This document shows positions 42,023-50,628 of a DNA stretch of 64,000 nt, one piece after another. A program made the position numbers and the translations under genes. This DNA comes from Flavisolibacter tropicus. GTDB lineage: Bacteria; Bacteroidota; Bacteroidia; Chitinophagales; Chitinophagaceae. Under the pieces are notes generated by a model that was not told the origin of the DNA, searched no databases, and saw only the letters and a list, made by a program, of their open reading frames with translations. Positions within the stretch are counted from its first letter, which is position 1; every line of letters starts with the position of its first letter. The stretch spans positions 124,001-188,000 of the forward strand of contig NZ_CP011390.1 in assembly GCF_001644645.1 (NCBI RefSeq), written 5' to 3'.

Positions 42023-42084
42023 GGTTTCCCATTTATTGTCGTACCCTGAATTATTGAGAATGCGTAACTGACAATAAATTGATT

Positions 42085-42969
42085 ATGCCTAGAGATTATT
42101 CCTATAAAAATCTGCAAAAGGCAATCTTCAAAAATGAGGACTTATCAAATGCGCGCTTCATTGATAGCGACTTGCGAGGTGCTGATTTCAATGGTGCCGA
42201 CCTTACCGGAGCCAATTTTACCCATGTGAAAACCGGTATTACGCCTGTCAATAAAACCATCATTTTCTTTAGTGCCTTAATCATTTCGCTGCTCTCGGGA
42301 TATGTTGCCATGCTAGCTGGGCATACCATTCAGGTCATGTTGGCTTCTACTGACAACAAAATCAGAATTGCTGGAATTTTTACTACGGTTTTAATCCTTC
42401 TCTTTATCGGTTTTTCTTTATGGAAGGGGGTAGGACGTGCTATTAGGCAATTGGTAGTTCCAGTTATAGTAGTGGCCTTTGTGATAGGCATAATCGCTTA
42501 TGTATCTGGTTTAGGAACAGGCAAAGGTATGCTGTACCTAATCCTTTCGCTTTTGCTGGTAGTTGTCATGTTTATTGTCGGTACCATTGCACGGGCAACT
42601 GCAGGAACGTTATCTTCTACTATTCTTTTCATCATTGTTGCAATGGGGGGTGCCACGTTTGGTAAGAGTGTAGGCGGTGGTATAGGTACTGTGATCATGG
42701 CATTGAGTTGCGTACAAATTAGCAAGCGGGCACTTAGCGGTGCAGCCGGTTTTGAATCATTAAGAAAAGTAGCTCATTTTATTACTACCCGTTATGGTAC
42801 CTCTTTCCAGAATGCTCGCTTGAGAGAAGCTCTTTTCTCAAGATCCGTTCTGCATAATGCTGATTTTTCAAATGCTGATGTTTCACTGGTAGACTGGGGT
42901 GATTCCAAAACTCAAAACTGTTTCTTAGGAGACAACTTGTTTAACATAAAAACACAAAGGCATGGTTGA
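42085..42969 (+). CDS. Membrane protein with pentapeptide repeats at both ends
   Basis: The start is the ATG at 42085 (a TTG at 42079 would add two residues), giving 294 residues. Residues 8-48 are pentapeptide repeats ('LSNARFIDSDLRGADFNGAD', 'LTGANF'). About six membrane helices follow (residues 55-215). Residues 233-275 return to pentapeptide repeats ('FQNARLREALFSRSVLHNAD'). An even helix number would put both repeat parts on the same side, where they could stack as one split quadrilateral helix. The stop overlaps the following DUF202 gene by 8 bases, so the two are translationally coupled. Function is unknown. Confidence 0.85.
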   Translation: MPRDYSYKNLQKAIFKNEDLSNARFIDSDLRGADFNGADLTGANFTHVKTGITPVNKTIIFFSALIISLLSGYVAMLAGHTIQVMLASTDNKIRIAGIFTTVLILLFIGFSLWKGVGRAIRQLVVPVIVVAFVIGIIAYVSGLGTGKGMLYLILSLLLVVVMFIVGTIARATAGTLSSTILFIIVAMGGATFGKSVGGGIGTVIMALSCVQISKRALSGAAGFESLRKVAHFITTRYGTSFQNARLREALFSRSVLHNADFSNADVSLVDWGDSKTQNCFLGDNLFNIKTQRHG

Positions 42970-43570
42970 AGAAGAAAATAGTAATACACTTTCTAACGGG
43001 AAGAACCTGGAAAATGAGAAAACAACTGATGTTCAAAAGAAGATAGAAGATAAGGTTGCTGGTGATGAACGCAGTTTGAAGGGAGAGGTGCTGTCTGGGG
43101 AGCTTTCCAAAGACCGTACGCATATGTCGGAACACCGCACTCGTATGTCTGAGCACAGAACAGGCCTTTCAGAGCATCGTACACAATTGTCAGAGAGAAG
43201 GACAGGAATGTCGACTACAAGAACGGGAATGTCTTATCAGCGAACAGCCTTATCCTATGAACGAACTCTTATGTCTTGGGTGCGTACAGCTACATCGATG
43301 ATCACATTTGGCTTTACCATTTATAAGTTCTTTGAAGAAGTGCAAAAAGAAAGTACTGAACCCAGGTTCTTTACACCCCGGTTAGTGGGCTTGCTGATGA
43401 TCTCGTTTGGAATGTTGAGCTTGTTATTAGCCCAGGTACAACACCAGATCGCCTATAAAAAACTGAAGAAAGATTATCCGCAGATCCAGCGTTCACTTAG
43501 TTCCTTATTGGGCGCATTGATCCTTTTGTTTGGGTTGCTTTTATTTTTTGTAGCCCTGTTTCGACAATGA
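42962..43570 (+). CDS. DUF202 protein with nine seven-residue repeats
   Basis: 202 residues. A charged N-terminal 45 residues leads into nine consecutive units of [L/M]-S-x-x-R-T-x (residues 48-110), such as 'MSEHRTRMSEHRTGLSEHRT'. The last three ('MSYQRTALSYERTLMSWVRT') merge into the normal DUF202 start, and then 'SMITFGFTIYKFFEE' and two further membrane helices follow. The paralog at 39961 has only three such units, so the repeat has grown here by about six. The units would form a basic, possibly coiled-coil-like arm before the membrane. The gene overlaps the pentapeptide-repeat gene. Confidence 0.9.
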   Translation: MVEEENSNTLSNGKNLENEKTTDVQKKIEDKVAGDERSLKGEVLSGELSKDRTHMSEHRTRMSEHRTGLSEHRTQLSERRTGMSTTRTGMSYQRTALSYERTLMSWVRTATSMITFGFTIYKFFEEVQKESTEPRFFTPRLVGLLMISFGMLSLLLAQVQHQIAYKKLKKDYPQIQRSLSSLLGALILLFGLLLFFVALFRQ

Positions 43571-43612
43571 TCTATGAACTGCAATTACTGACTACTAAAA
43601 CGATTAATAAAT

Positions 43613-43620
43613 GGAGGTGG
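43613..43620 (+). promoter_or_regulatory. Strong Shine-Dalgarno deciding the start
   Basis: GGAGGTGG lies 2-3 bases before the ATG at 43623 and includes part of an earlier ATG at 43611. The later ATG is therefore the better start. Confidence 0.55.
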
Positions 43621-43622
43621 TT

Positions 43623-44546
43623 ATGAAAAAAACAAATAATGATAACAAGCCTGACCCATCGTTTGTATGGGGGCATGCAGCTTCAACCCGTCAAAATTTT
43701 AATCTGTGCTACAAACAAACCGTTTCTATCATTCCTAAACCAGTGCGTAGCTATTTGCAAGCGTCTTTCTGGATGCCCAAACATGCGGTACACATTTTAG
43801 CCACCTTGCTATTGCTACTTGTTGCTGGCTATGGAATGGCGCAACAAGTGTCATCAACGGATAGTACAAATGAAGAACGTGTTCGTAAAAACATTGTTCG
43901 CTACAACCTTTCCGGTGCTATTCTTTTTGGATTTGATAAGTATATTATTTTGGGTTATGAGCGTGTCATTGCCCCCAATCGAAGTATATCGATAAACTTA
44001 GGTCAGGCTTCCTTGCCCAAGCTCGTGTCAATATCTACTGATAGTTTTGATACGGAAAGAAGCCGGGAAAGAAAAGGCTATAATGTATCCATCGATTATC
44101 GCTTCTACTTAAAAAAGGAAAATAAGTACCAGGCACCCCGCGGTGTATATATCGGACCCTATTATTCCTTTAATAAGTTTACCAACAAAACAGAATGGAA
44201 ATATAAAAACAGGACCGCCAATAGCTTTGTCAATACAAACAGTGATTTTAAAATACATACGGTTGGATTTGAACTTGGCTACCAGTTCATTTTATGGAAA
44301 AGATTTGCTCTTGACTTGGTAATGATTGGGCCCGGTTTAGGTTTTTATGATTATAAAGCCACTTTTGAAGGCAATATCGATGCGGCTACAAAAGAACAAT
44401 TGTTGCAAGGACTGGAAGACTTGCTGACACAGAAGTTTCCAGGTATGAATTACGTGTTTAGTGATGAAAAAATTGATGGGAACGGTGTTATGCGAACTAA
44501 CACTATTGGTTATCGCTATCTTATACATATAGGGTATAACTTCTGA
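43623..44546 (+). CDS. Outer-membrane barrel protein with long N-terminal leader
   Basis: 307 residues from the ATG at 43623. The signal-like hydrophobic segment ('ILATLLLLLVAGYGMAQ') lies unusually far in, at about residues 58-75, behind a polar leader, so either the leader is cleaved with it or the true start is internal (for example the Met of 'WMPKHAVHIL'). The mature part has barrel strands ('YIILGYERVIAPNRSISINL', 'VGFELGYQFILWKRFALDLV') and ends 'YRYLIHIGYNF' with a terminal Phe. No specific family is assigned. It follows the DUF202 gene by about 50 bases. Confidence 0.7.
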   Translation: MKKTNNDNKPDPSFVWGHAASTRQNFNLCYKQTVSIIPKPVRSYLQASFWMPKHAVHILATLLLLLVAGYGMAQQVSSTDSTNEERVRKNIVRYNLSGAILFGFDKYIILGYERVIAPNRSISINLGQASLPKLVSISTDSFDTERSRERKGYNVSIDYRFYLKKENKYQAPRGVYIGPYYSFNKFTNKTEWKYKNRTANSFVNTNSDFKIHTVGFELGYQFILWKRFALDLVMIGPGLGFYDYKATFEGNIDAATKEQLLQGLEDLLTQKFPGMNYVFSDEKIDGNGVMRTNTIGYRYLIHIGYNF

Positions 44547-44779
44547 TGAGCTAACCCTATAGCCGGTAATATGCTCTATTTTGAAAATTGATGCATCCTA
44601 TGCAAAAGGAATGCTGCCTAATAAATACATCTGCTGTACGTTAGCCACTGGCTTTTCCGCTATTGTGCTATTTCTTCTTACCCTTTTTAACTAAAAGTCT
44701 AGGTGAGCACTTGCTACCTATCCCTAAAGGAAACGTGGTGAACCTTATCTATTCATTTAAAACAAATAAATACAATAAG

Positions 44780-45430
44780 ATGAAAAAGATCCTATTTATT
44801 GTAGTACTTGTGATTACAGGAGCTACTGCTTTAGCACAACATAAAGTAAGGCTAAATTTATACAGCGCCTATGTGTTTGATGACAGCTTTGATGAGTTTT
44901 ACGATGCTAATACCTACTTCAGTGGCAAAATCAAAGGTGGTTACCAATGGGGTGGCGGCTTTGAGTTCCTGCCGCATCCTTACACCAGCGTAGAGATCAT
45001 GTATCTGCATAAAAGCTCCGATGGCCCAATATCCTACCGGGGAGGAGCAACGCAGCCAAAACATGATGTGACGCTGGATATAAAACATGATTACATATTG
45101 TTGGCTGGCAATGGTATTAAGCCCACTGAATCAAAAAAAGTTGAACCATATGGTGGTTTAATGGCCGGTATTGTAATTACCAACGTTGATAATAAGGAAA
45201 CCGGTGCCAGTGATTCGAATACCAACTTTGCCTGGGGCGGCCGCTTAGGTACCAATATTTGGTTTTCTGATAAGGTTGGCTTGAAACTGCAAGCTCAAAT
45301 ATTAGCCGCTTCAAGAGCTACTGGCGGCGATACCTATTATGGATACTGGGGCCCTGTTTATTATACTTCTTATACTACGCTATGGCAATTTGGACTAGGT
45401 GGCGGTTTGACTTTCAAGCTCGGACATTAA
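44780..45430 (+). CDS. Outer-membrane beta-barrel protein
   Basis: The start at 44780 gives 216 residues with a proper signal peptide ('MKKILFIVVLVITGATALAQ'); the open frame continues upstream to 44663 but without leader character. The mature part reads as eight or so strands with glycine turns ('GKIKGGYQWGGGFEFLPHPY', 'FAWGGRLGTNIWFSD') and closes with 'LWQFGLGGGLTFKLGH'. It resembles OmpW/OmpA-like small barrels of Bacteroidota. The ligand or role is unknown. It stands between two other barrel genes. Confidence 0.78.
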   Translation: MKKILFIVVLVITGATALAQHKVRLNLYSAYVFDDSFDEFYDANTYFSGKIKGGYQWGGGFEFLPHPYTSVEIMYLHKSSDGPISYRGGATQPKHDVTLDIKHDYILLAGNGIKPTESKKVEPYGGLMAGIVITNVDNKETGASDSNTNFAWGGRLGTNIWFSDKVGLKLQAQILAASRATGGDTYYGYWGPVYYTSYTTLWQFGLGGGLTFKLGH

Positions 45431-45817
45431 TATAGGTTATCGTGCATTTTCGGCAATGATTCAATGCGAAGGCGAATATGCTGAATGATAGTTCATCATT
45501 AACCTATGCAAATGAAATAAGGTTACACAAAGTGGTAATGATATGCGGTTGTATAGACACCAGTAGGAGAGATGGTTGCTTCCTACTGTCTTTTAATCAG
45601 CCTATAGTTGTGCGCCGTTTTTTTCAAATAATTGCTATGGCAACAATGCCTATTATGAAAAAAGGGAAATGGTGGCATAGGATAGCATATGTTGCATAGC
45701 TATACTATGCCACCAGCTTGGAGGGAAAATAGGAGAAACCTTTTTTTGGTCTGTGCTTATTGATTGATGACAATGCAAAAATGAAGTTGTACAGTAGAAC
45801 CGGAAGAAAACTAGTAT
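45431..45817. other. Intergenic region with a perfect inverted repeat
   Basis: No convincing gene. GGTGGCATAG (45671-45680) pairs perfectly with CTATGCCACC (45705-45714), and part of the 24-base loop can pair too. It could be a terminator without a T-run or a structured element in the leader of the next gene, about 100 bases downstream. Confidence 0.5.
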
Positions 45818-46555
45818 TTGAAAAAAGGAATAATCATACTCTTTTTATGCTGTTTGCACTCGGCTGCAACGGCACAAGTAATTATTGCTTTATTATTTGG
45901 CGATAAGTTAAATACTGGCAAGACGGATTTTGGGATAGTGGTTAGTCCTGCATTGACGAATATTTCCCATTTGGATAGTAAATCGAAATCCGGATTAAAC
46001 CTTAGCTTGTTTTTAGATTTCCGACCTGATAGGCCTTTTTATCTTCATATTGAAGGTATTGCCAAAGGAAGCTTTGGTGCAAAAGATATTCGGCCTTATT
46101 CTACTGAAAACGATTCGCTGGACCACTTGTTTGCAAACGGCTCTGTTGAGCGCAAAATCAAAACCTTTGGCTTGCCTGTTTTGGTCCGGTACAAGATCTC
46201 TAGTTTGTTTTCTGCGGAAGCTGGCATACAAGCCAATATGCGGTTGAAGGCGCAAGACATTTTTAAAACAGAGGTACAAGGAAATGACCTGGAATATACA
46301 GTAACGGTTACTAAGGAGCTCACTTGGCTGGACTTTGGTGTGGCTGGTGGTTTATATTACAAGTTTAGTAAAAAGAAAAGCAGTATGGGAGTGGGCGTGC
46401 GGTATTTTCAAGGCTTAACGGATACCTATAAAACGATGACTGGTAACCAGGTCAATACAGCTTGGCAGTTAAATATTACCATACCCATTGGAGCAGGAAA
46501 GAATGCAAATGCCAATCAGGCTAAAGGTTCAAATACAGAAAATTCGAAAAAATAA
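45818..46555 (+). CDS. PorT-like outer-membrane barrel protein (TTG start)
   Basis: 245 residues. An in-frame TAG at 45812-45814 lies just six bases upstream, so the TTG at 45818 is the only possible start that preserves the signal peptide ('KKGIIILFLCCLHSAATAQ'). The mature part fits the PorT-type barrel: 'FGIVVSPALTNISHLDSKSK', 'LPVLVRYKISSLFSAEAGIQ', 'WLDFGVAGGLYYKFSKKKS', 'GVGVRYFQGLTD'. The last 25 residues are a polar tail ('NANANQAKGSNTENSKK') beyond the closing strand, unusual for a barrel. Function is unknown. Confidence 0.75.
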   Translation: MKKGIIILFLCCLHSAATAQVIIALLFGDKLNTGKTDFGIVVSPALTNISHLDSKSKSGLNLSLFLDFRPDRPFYLHIEGIAKGSFGAKDIRPYSTENDSLDHLFANGSVERKIKTFGLPVLVRYKISSLFSAEAGIQANMRLKAQDIFKTEVQGNDLEYTVTVTKELTWLDFGVAGGLYYKFSKKKSSMGVGVRYFQGLTDTYKTMTGNQVNTAWQLNITIPIGAGKNANANQAKGSNTENSKK

Positions 46556-46647
46556 AATACTGAAATCCGAATGTGATGAGTAAAATCACAAATTCCAAAA
46601 TCCAAATGCGATAATTGTTCTGCAGTTCACGCTAATGGAGACAGGTA

Positions 46648-47085
46648 TTACATGTGCTTTACATAATCCGAAAAAGTATGTCCTGTAAACTTTTTAAATG
46701 CGGTTGTAAAGGTATTTCTGTTCCTAAAGCCGCACCGGTTGATCAATTCTTTTACATGAGGCTTATCCAATGCTTTGTTTCTAAGCAAATCTATACAATG
46801 GGCTATTCGGTATTGATTGAGTAATTCAGTAAAATGAATATGCATTACCTGGTTTAGAAAAGCGGAGAGCTGATATTCATGTATATAAAGCTCTGCAGCC
46901 ATATCCTTCAGTCGATAACCTTGTTGCAGAAAAGGTTTCTTTTGTTCCAGAAGGTTAATAAGTCTATAGTGAAGCTCTTCAATGGTTTCTTCATCAATCG
47001 TTAGCTGCCATTTTTTTTTCGGCTTTCTCCCCCACAGAATAGAACGTATGTAACCTATTAGGCCATGCTTCTTCATATAGAACAC
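46648..47085 (-). CDS. Stand-alone AraC-type DNA-binding protein, copy 1
   Basis: 145 residues, of which about 100 form the double helix-turn-helix: 'YRLKDMAAELYIHEYQLSAF' for the first and 'VKELINRCGFRNRNTFTTAF' with 'KKFTGHTFSDYV' for the second. There is no ligand or membrane domain; the first 40 residues are basic and carry 'LTIDEETIEELHYRLINLLE', the linker that in the larger relative joins to the membrane sensor. It is closely related to the product of the next gene at 47293 and to the C-terminus of the protein at 48522. Either Met1 or Met4 could be the start. Confidence 0.88.
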   Translation of the reverse strand: MFYMKKHGLIGYIRSILWGRKPKKKWQLTIDEETIEELHYRLINLLEQKKPFLQQGYRLKDMAAELYIHEYQLSAFLNQVMHIHFTELLNQYRIAHCIDLLRNKALDKPHVKELINRCGFRNRNTFTTAFKKFTGHTFSDYVKHM

Positions 47086-47292
47086 TTTCTGAAAGCTCAG
47101 TTAGGAGTGTTACATATATGGCAAAAAGGGTTGGGAAAAGTGAAGGTGCTTTCCTTATATACCTCCATTAGGATAGGCCGGTATAACAAAAAAAGGAAGC
47201 CACTTTAAAATTACTATAATAATATAAAGCGGCAATGCCTCTTTCGTTTTTTTGGCCTATTTCAGCAACTCAAACAGTTATAAGTTAGATGC

Positions 47293-47748
47293 TTAAGCTA
47301 CTTCGTTTAACTGGCTGCTTTTATGCAGTTTGCTGTAAATAGAGGGTGTGTAGCCCGTGTGTTTTTTAAAGGCAGCTGTAAAGCTGTTTCGATTGTTAAA
47401 ACCACATTTCTGGGCCAGCCCCTTGAGGTTTAGATTAATAATATCTCCTCTATGTATCAACTCTTTACCATATTCAACACGATACTTATTGAGATAGTTA
47501 TTGAAGTTTTTGCCCATGTGCTGATTTAAAATGCCAGAGAGCTGATAAGAGTGAATGTGAAGGTCGTCAGCTAAATTCTTAATACTATAACCTGAGTTTA
47601 AGAAAGGTTGCTGATGCCCCATGATCGAATCCATTTCATGGATGAGGAGGTTGATCTTGTCTGAGCTTAAATGAATACCGCTGTTTTTAGATGCGTTTAC
47701 TTTAGAAAAGCCTAAATGGCGGAATAAGGTAGTGATAGGCAGTTTCAT
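47293..47748 (-). CDS. Stand-alone AraC-type DNA-binding protein, copy 2
   Basis: 151 residues with the same plan as the protein encoded at 46648: a short linker ('INLLIHEMDSIMGHQQPFLN'), then 'YSIKNLADDLHIHSYQLSGI' and 'LKGLAQKCGFNNRNSFTAAF' with 'KKHTGYTPSIY'. No sensor domain is present. The two genes lie in tandem on the minus strand 207 bases apart and diverge from the 7-TM/AraC gene at 48522. They probably bind sites similar to those of the receptor and could compete with it; this is inference from sequence similarity. Confidence 0.88.
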   Translation of the reverse strand: MKLPITTLFRHLGFSKVNASKNSGIHLSSDKINLLIHEMDSIMGHQQPFLNSGYSIKNLADDLHIHSYQLSGILNQHMGKNFNNYLNKYRVEYGKELIHRGDIINLNLKGLAQKCGFNNRNSFTAAFKKHTGYTPSIYSKLHKSSQLNEVA

Positions 47749-48521
47749 ACAAGTTAGCGTTTAGGTGTGTAATAAAAGATTTACTAGGTGTGTAAAAAAA
47801 CCAAAAGGTGAAATTGGTTTTTAATAAATCACGTAACTAAATTAGTTTTTAAGAAATCTGCTGTCAATAAAATGAAAGTACAGTTTGTTGAATCTTATAA
47901 TACTATTCGAAGTGAAGACATTGTTTGATTTTATTATTTAAAGCAGGCTTCGAATATTTTTTAAAGGGCATGTAAACACCTCGTTTTTTAAAAATTGGTT
48001 TTACTTGATTTTAAGAGGAAAGATTATTGGTTTTACATGTTTGATTTTAAAAACAGGGCGTTTTTATTTAGAATTTGGTGCAATTGAAAGAATTATAAAT
48101 GTTGGCATAGCAAACATTTATTTACTTACCTGATTACGCCTTTAAATCATTTTTTGTTGGGCCAAATTTTTAAATAGGCCAACAAAGTTTTTAATTGATG
48201 AAATGCAATGAATAAGGGTAATAGGTGAGTATGAACGGTAGAGGAACTAGATGGCGTTCATTAAAAATTAATACTAAAAAGTTTGGTTTTGTAAAATTGG
48301 GCGCATAATTTGTAATATTATTCGTTGTGAAAATTACACTCCCTTTTAACCATCAACCATTTTCATAATCTGTCTCCTATAATTCTTGCCTATTTAACTA
48401 TTCCTACTCCCTACGTATTACTTCATAATTGCAAATGGTAAAATCCAAATTAGCATTTTAGCGCATTGGTTATAAAGTGCCAAGGGAATTGATTTGTCAG
48501 ACCAAAACTGGTTATCTAAAG
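47749..48521. other. AT-rich divergent control region
   Basis: No gene. This 770-base, very AT-rich spacer lies between divergent AraC-type genes and must hold the promoters of both. TTTTTAAA-type and GGTTTT tracts are frequent, but no clear repeat pair or hairpin stands out. Confidence 0.5.
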
Positions 48522-49685
48522 ATGAATGTACTGTTTAGCTTTACAGCCTTTGTTTTAGGGGTATTATTAATTATTATCATTCTGTATAATAATCGGCAGC
48601 CTACTGCAAAGCTATTAGCGTTTTTTATTTTTACAATTGCTTACAATAGTCTACTAAATTTTCTATGGGCAAGTGATACTATTCGATTTGTTCCTTTTCT
48701 TCTAAGTACAGGGCCATTGGTGGCTTATTTGAGAGCACCTTGTTTATTCTTTTACGTACTTTTTTTATTTAATGATAAACAAAAAATCCAATTCAGGGAT
48801 GCCTGGCAACTTATTCCTGCATCCATCTATATCATTAGTTACTTACCGCTTTTCTTTAGCGACACCTCTTACAAGCTAAATGTCATAGATGAGTTGTATC
48901 AAAACAACAAGCAAATGCTATTGTATGTAGAAGGATGGGTTTCGCTTTCTCGAGTGCATATCATTCTCAAATCTATTGTTACGGTACTTTACATTATTTT
49001 ATTGTTCCGCTTATGGAAGAAATACCGGCCAAGTATTTCAGATGAGGTGTCGAATAACAACCAAGTATTAAACTGGATAAAGGTTATTGTGGCCATCTAT
49101 TCTATTAATGGCAGTTTAGGCGTTTTGATTGGAATTTATCCATCCACTATTCTTATCTGGGTGGCAGCTGTTTGGCATACCTTATCTTATTGCGGTGTAA
49201 TTTGCGTAGGTCTTTTCTTTTTGCCCAATATCCTTTACGGTACATCTAAAGCATCTATTGTAGATCCAGTGGTAGATAGGCTTAAAACAGCGACGCCATC
49301 GGAAGAGAATGCCAATTTGATAAAGAACCGGCTTACAGAATTTTTAGAGAAAAAGGGGTTTTTGCAAAAACAAATTAAGCTTGCCGATCTGGCCAATCAA
49401 ATTGGCGTGCAGCCTTATATTTTGTCGGCCTATATCAACCAGGTGTATCAATTGCGGTTTAATGATTTTATCAACTTTTACCGAATTCAATTCGTTGCTG
49501 AAGGTTTAGTAAAAGGGGAATGGGGGCAGTTAACCCTGGAAGCCGTTGGTGAAAAAGCTGGCTTCACTAATCGCACAACATTTCTTAATGCATTCAAGAA
49601 GTATAAAGGAACAACTCCAACGTTATTTTTGCACCAGCATCGATTTATTAAAAATCAACGTGATCATAAGCCTGATCAAGAATAA
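48522..49685 (+). CDS. 7-TM receptor fused to AraC-type DNA-binding domain
   Basis: From the ATG at 48522 the protein has 387 residues; a GTG at 48477 would add a polar leader that does not suit the first helix. Seven membrane helices fill about residues 1-235 ('LFSFTAFVLGVLLIIIILY' through 'YCGVICVGLFFLPNILYG'). A linker and AraC domain follow ('IKLADLANQIGVQPYILSAY', 'LEAVGEKAGFTNRTTFLNAF', 'KKYKGTTPTLF'). Such proteins sense a membrane or external signal and act directly on DNA from the membrane. The signal is unknown. It diverges from two stand-alone homologs of its DNA-binding part. Confidence 0.88.
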   Translation: MNVLFSFTAFVLGVLLIIIILYNNRQPTAKLLAFFIFTIAYNSLLNFLWASDTIRFVPFLLSTGPLVAYLRAPCLFFYVLFLFNDKQKIQFRDAWQLIPASIYIISYLPLFFSDTSYKLNVIDELYQNNKQMLLYVEGWVSLSRVHIILKSIVTVLYIILLFRLWKKYRPSISDEVSNNNQVLNWIKVIVAIYSINGSLGVLIGIYPSTILIWVAAVWHTLSYCGVICVGLFFLPNILYGTSKASIVDPVVDRLKTATPSEENANLIKNRLTEFLEKKGFLQKQIKLADLANQIGVQPYILSAYINQVYQLRFNDFINFYRIQFVAEGLVKGEWGQLTLEAVGEKAGFTNRTTFLNAFKKYKGTTPTLFLHQHRFIKNQRDHKPDQE

Positions 49686-49756
49686 ATTTTAATTCTCGCG
49701 ATTGATCCATTATTCCCACTGATCTTCTCCTTTTTGCGAATGCTCTATTGGTTGAA

Positions 49757-49917
49757 AACCCTAAGTGTTCGAATGTTGTTCTTTGCGTTGCTTTGCGCGG
49801 CTTTGCGGTTGTTTTTTTATTGCAAAGGCCACAGAGAAACCGCAGAGGGGCGCAAAGGAAACTGCTTCAAAGAGTACGCTCTCTACTGTCTATTATAGCT
49901 TTCGAACACTTGGGGTT
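49757..49917. repeat. Nested inverted repeat element, about 160 bases
   Basis: AACCCTAAGTGTTCGAA (49757-49773) pairs with TTCGAACACTTGGGGTT (49901-49917), 16 of 17 positions. Inside, CTTTGCGCGGCTTTGCGGTT (49791-49810) pairs with AACCGCAGAGGGGCGCAAAG (49838-49857) with a few mismatches. Between outer and inner left arms, CTTTGCG units recur every 10 bases. No open frame is contained. CTTTGCG/CGCAAAG words of this sort are common in spacers of Bacteroidota. Confidence 0.8.
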
Positions 49918-49929
49918 GAAAACCTAAGT

Positions 49930-50628
49930 AATGACCATTTTTAAATCTGTCTTTTACCACTTTTTAAACGTCTTGCAGAACTCTTCTATAGCTGTCAGCG
50001 TCTATAGCTTTGCACCATCAATTACACAGTACATTGTTCGTTGGTTGATTGGAGTTCTAAAACGAATTATTTACCTGCTGTGTGTTTAGTAGCGTGCTGT
50101 TAGGCGAGTTGGTTTGTAATTCCGTACCCTATTGAAACTATTGCCTTTGGAGTGGCACGAGCGTCATTGAAAAGGCTAGCAAATAGCAATCCCTGTGTAA
50201 ACATAAATAATGTAGCTCAAAACTAAGATCAACATTATTTCAATCCGTATCCTTTGTTAGTGAAGTATGCTAAAATCTGTCCCTATGTAAAACTACTAAT
50301 GAATACACCGCAAAAATGAAGTGCACATTGATCCGTACCCTCTGAAAACTTAATTGGTACCTTGAAAGCTCAACTGGTCTGTATCAAGAAATAGTCTATA
50401 TCTGTGTAAACGTTGGTAAATCTGTAATCGTTGGAAATCTAAATTGCGACCATTTTGAAAGCGGTTTCTATGTCCTTGTCTGATCTACTAATTCAGTAGC
50501 TATGGAAATTGATATTTAACCGAGCCCTAATCCCATTGACAATTGATGCCCGTTTTTAATCTAATTACCATTGAATGGCTATAAATCTGTTCGCGTAAAC
50601 GATTGTCCAAATATCCAAGAAAACCATG
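49930..50628. other. Gene-free stretch with a degenerate spaced motif
   Basis: No open frame in 700 bases. A motif near AAT-C(C/T)GTA-CCC-nn-TG-n-AAAC recurs at 50118-50138, 50187-50202, 50241-50260, 50274-50293, 50329-50349, 50397-50412 and 50583-50601, with weaker forms at 50372 and 50418. A terminator directly follows the stretch, so a non-coding transcript is possible. Confidence 0.45.

Noticed and set aside
45478..45699. Open frame of 73 codons between two barrel genes
   Set aside because: No signal peptide or domain, and it runs into the inverted repeat at 45671; composition is not gene-like.
50118..50601. CRISPR array
   Set aside because: The repeated motif is short, degenerate and unevenly spaced, and there are no cas genes; it is reported only as a spaced motif.
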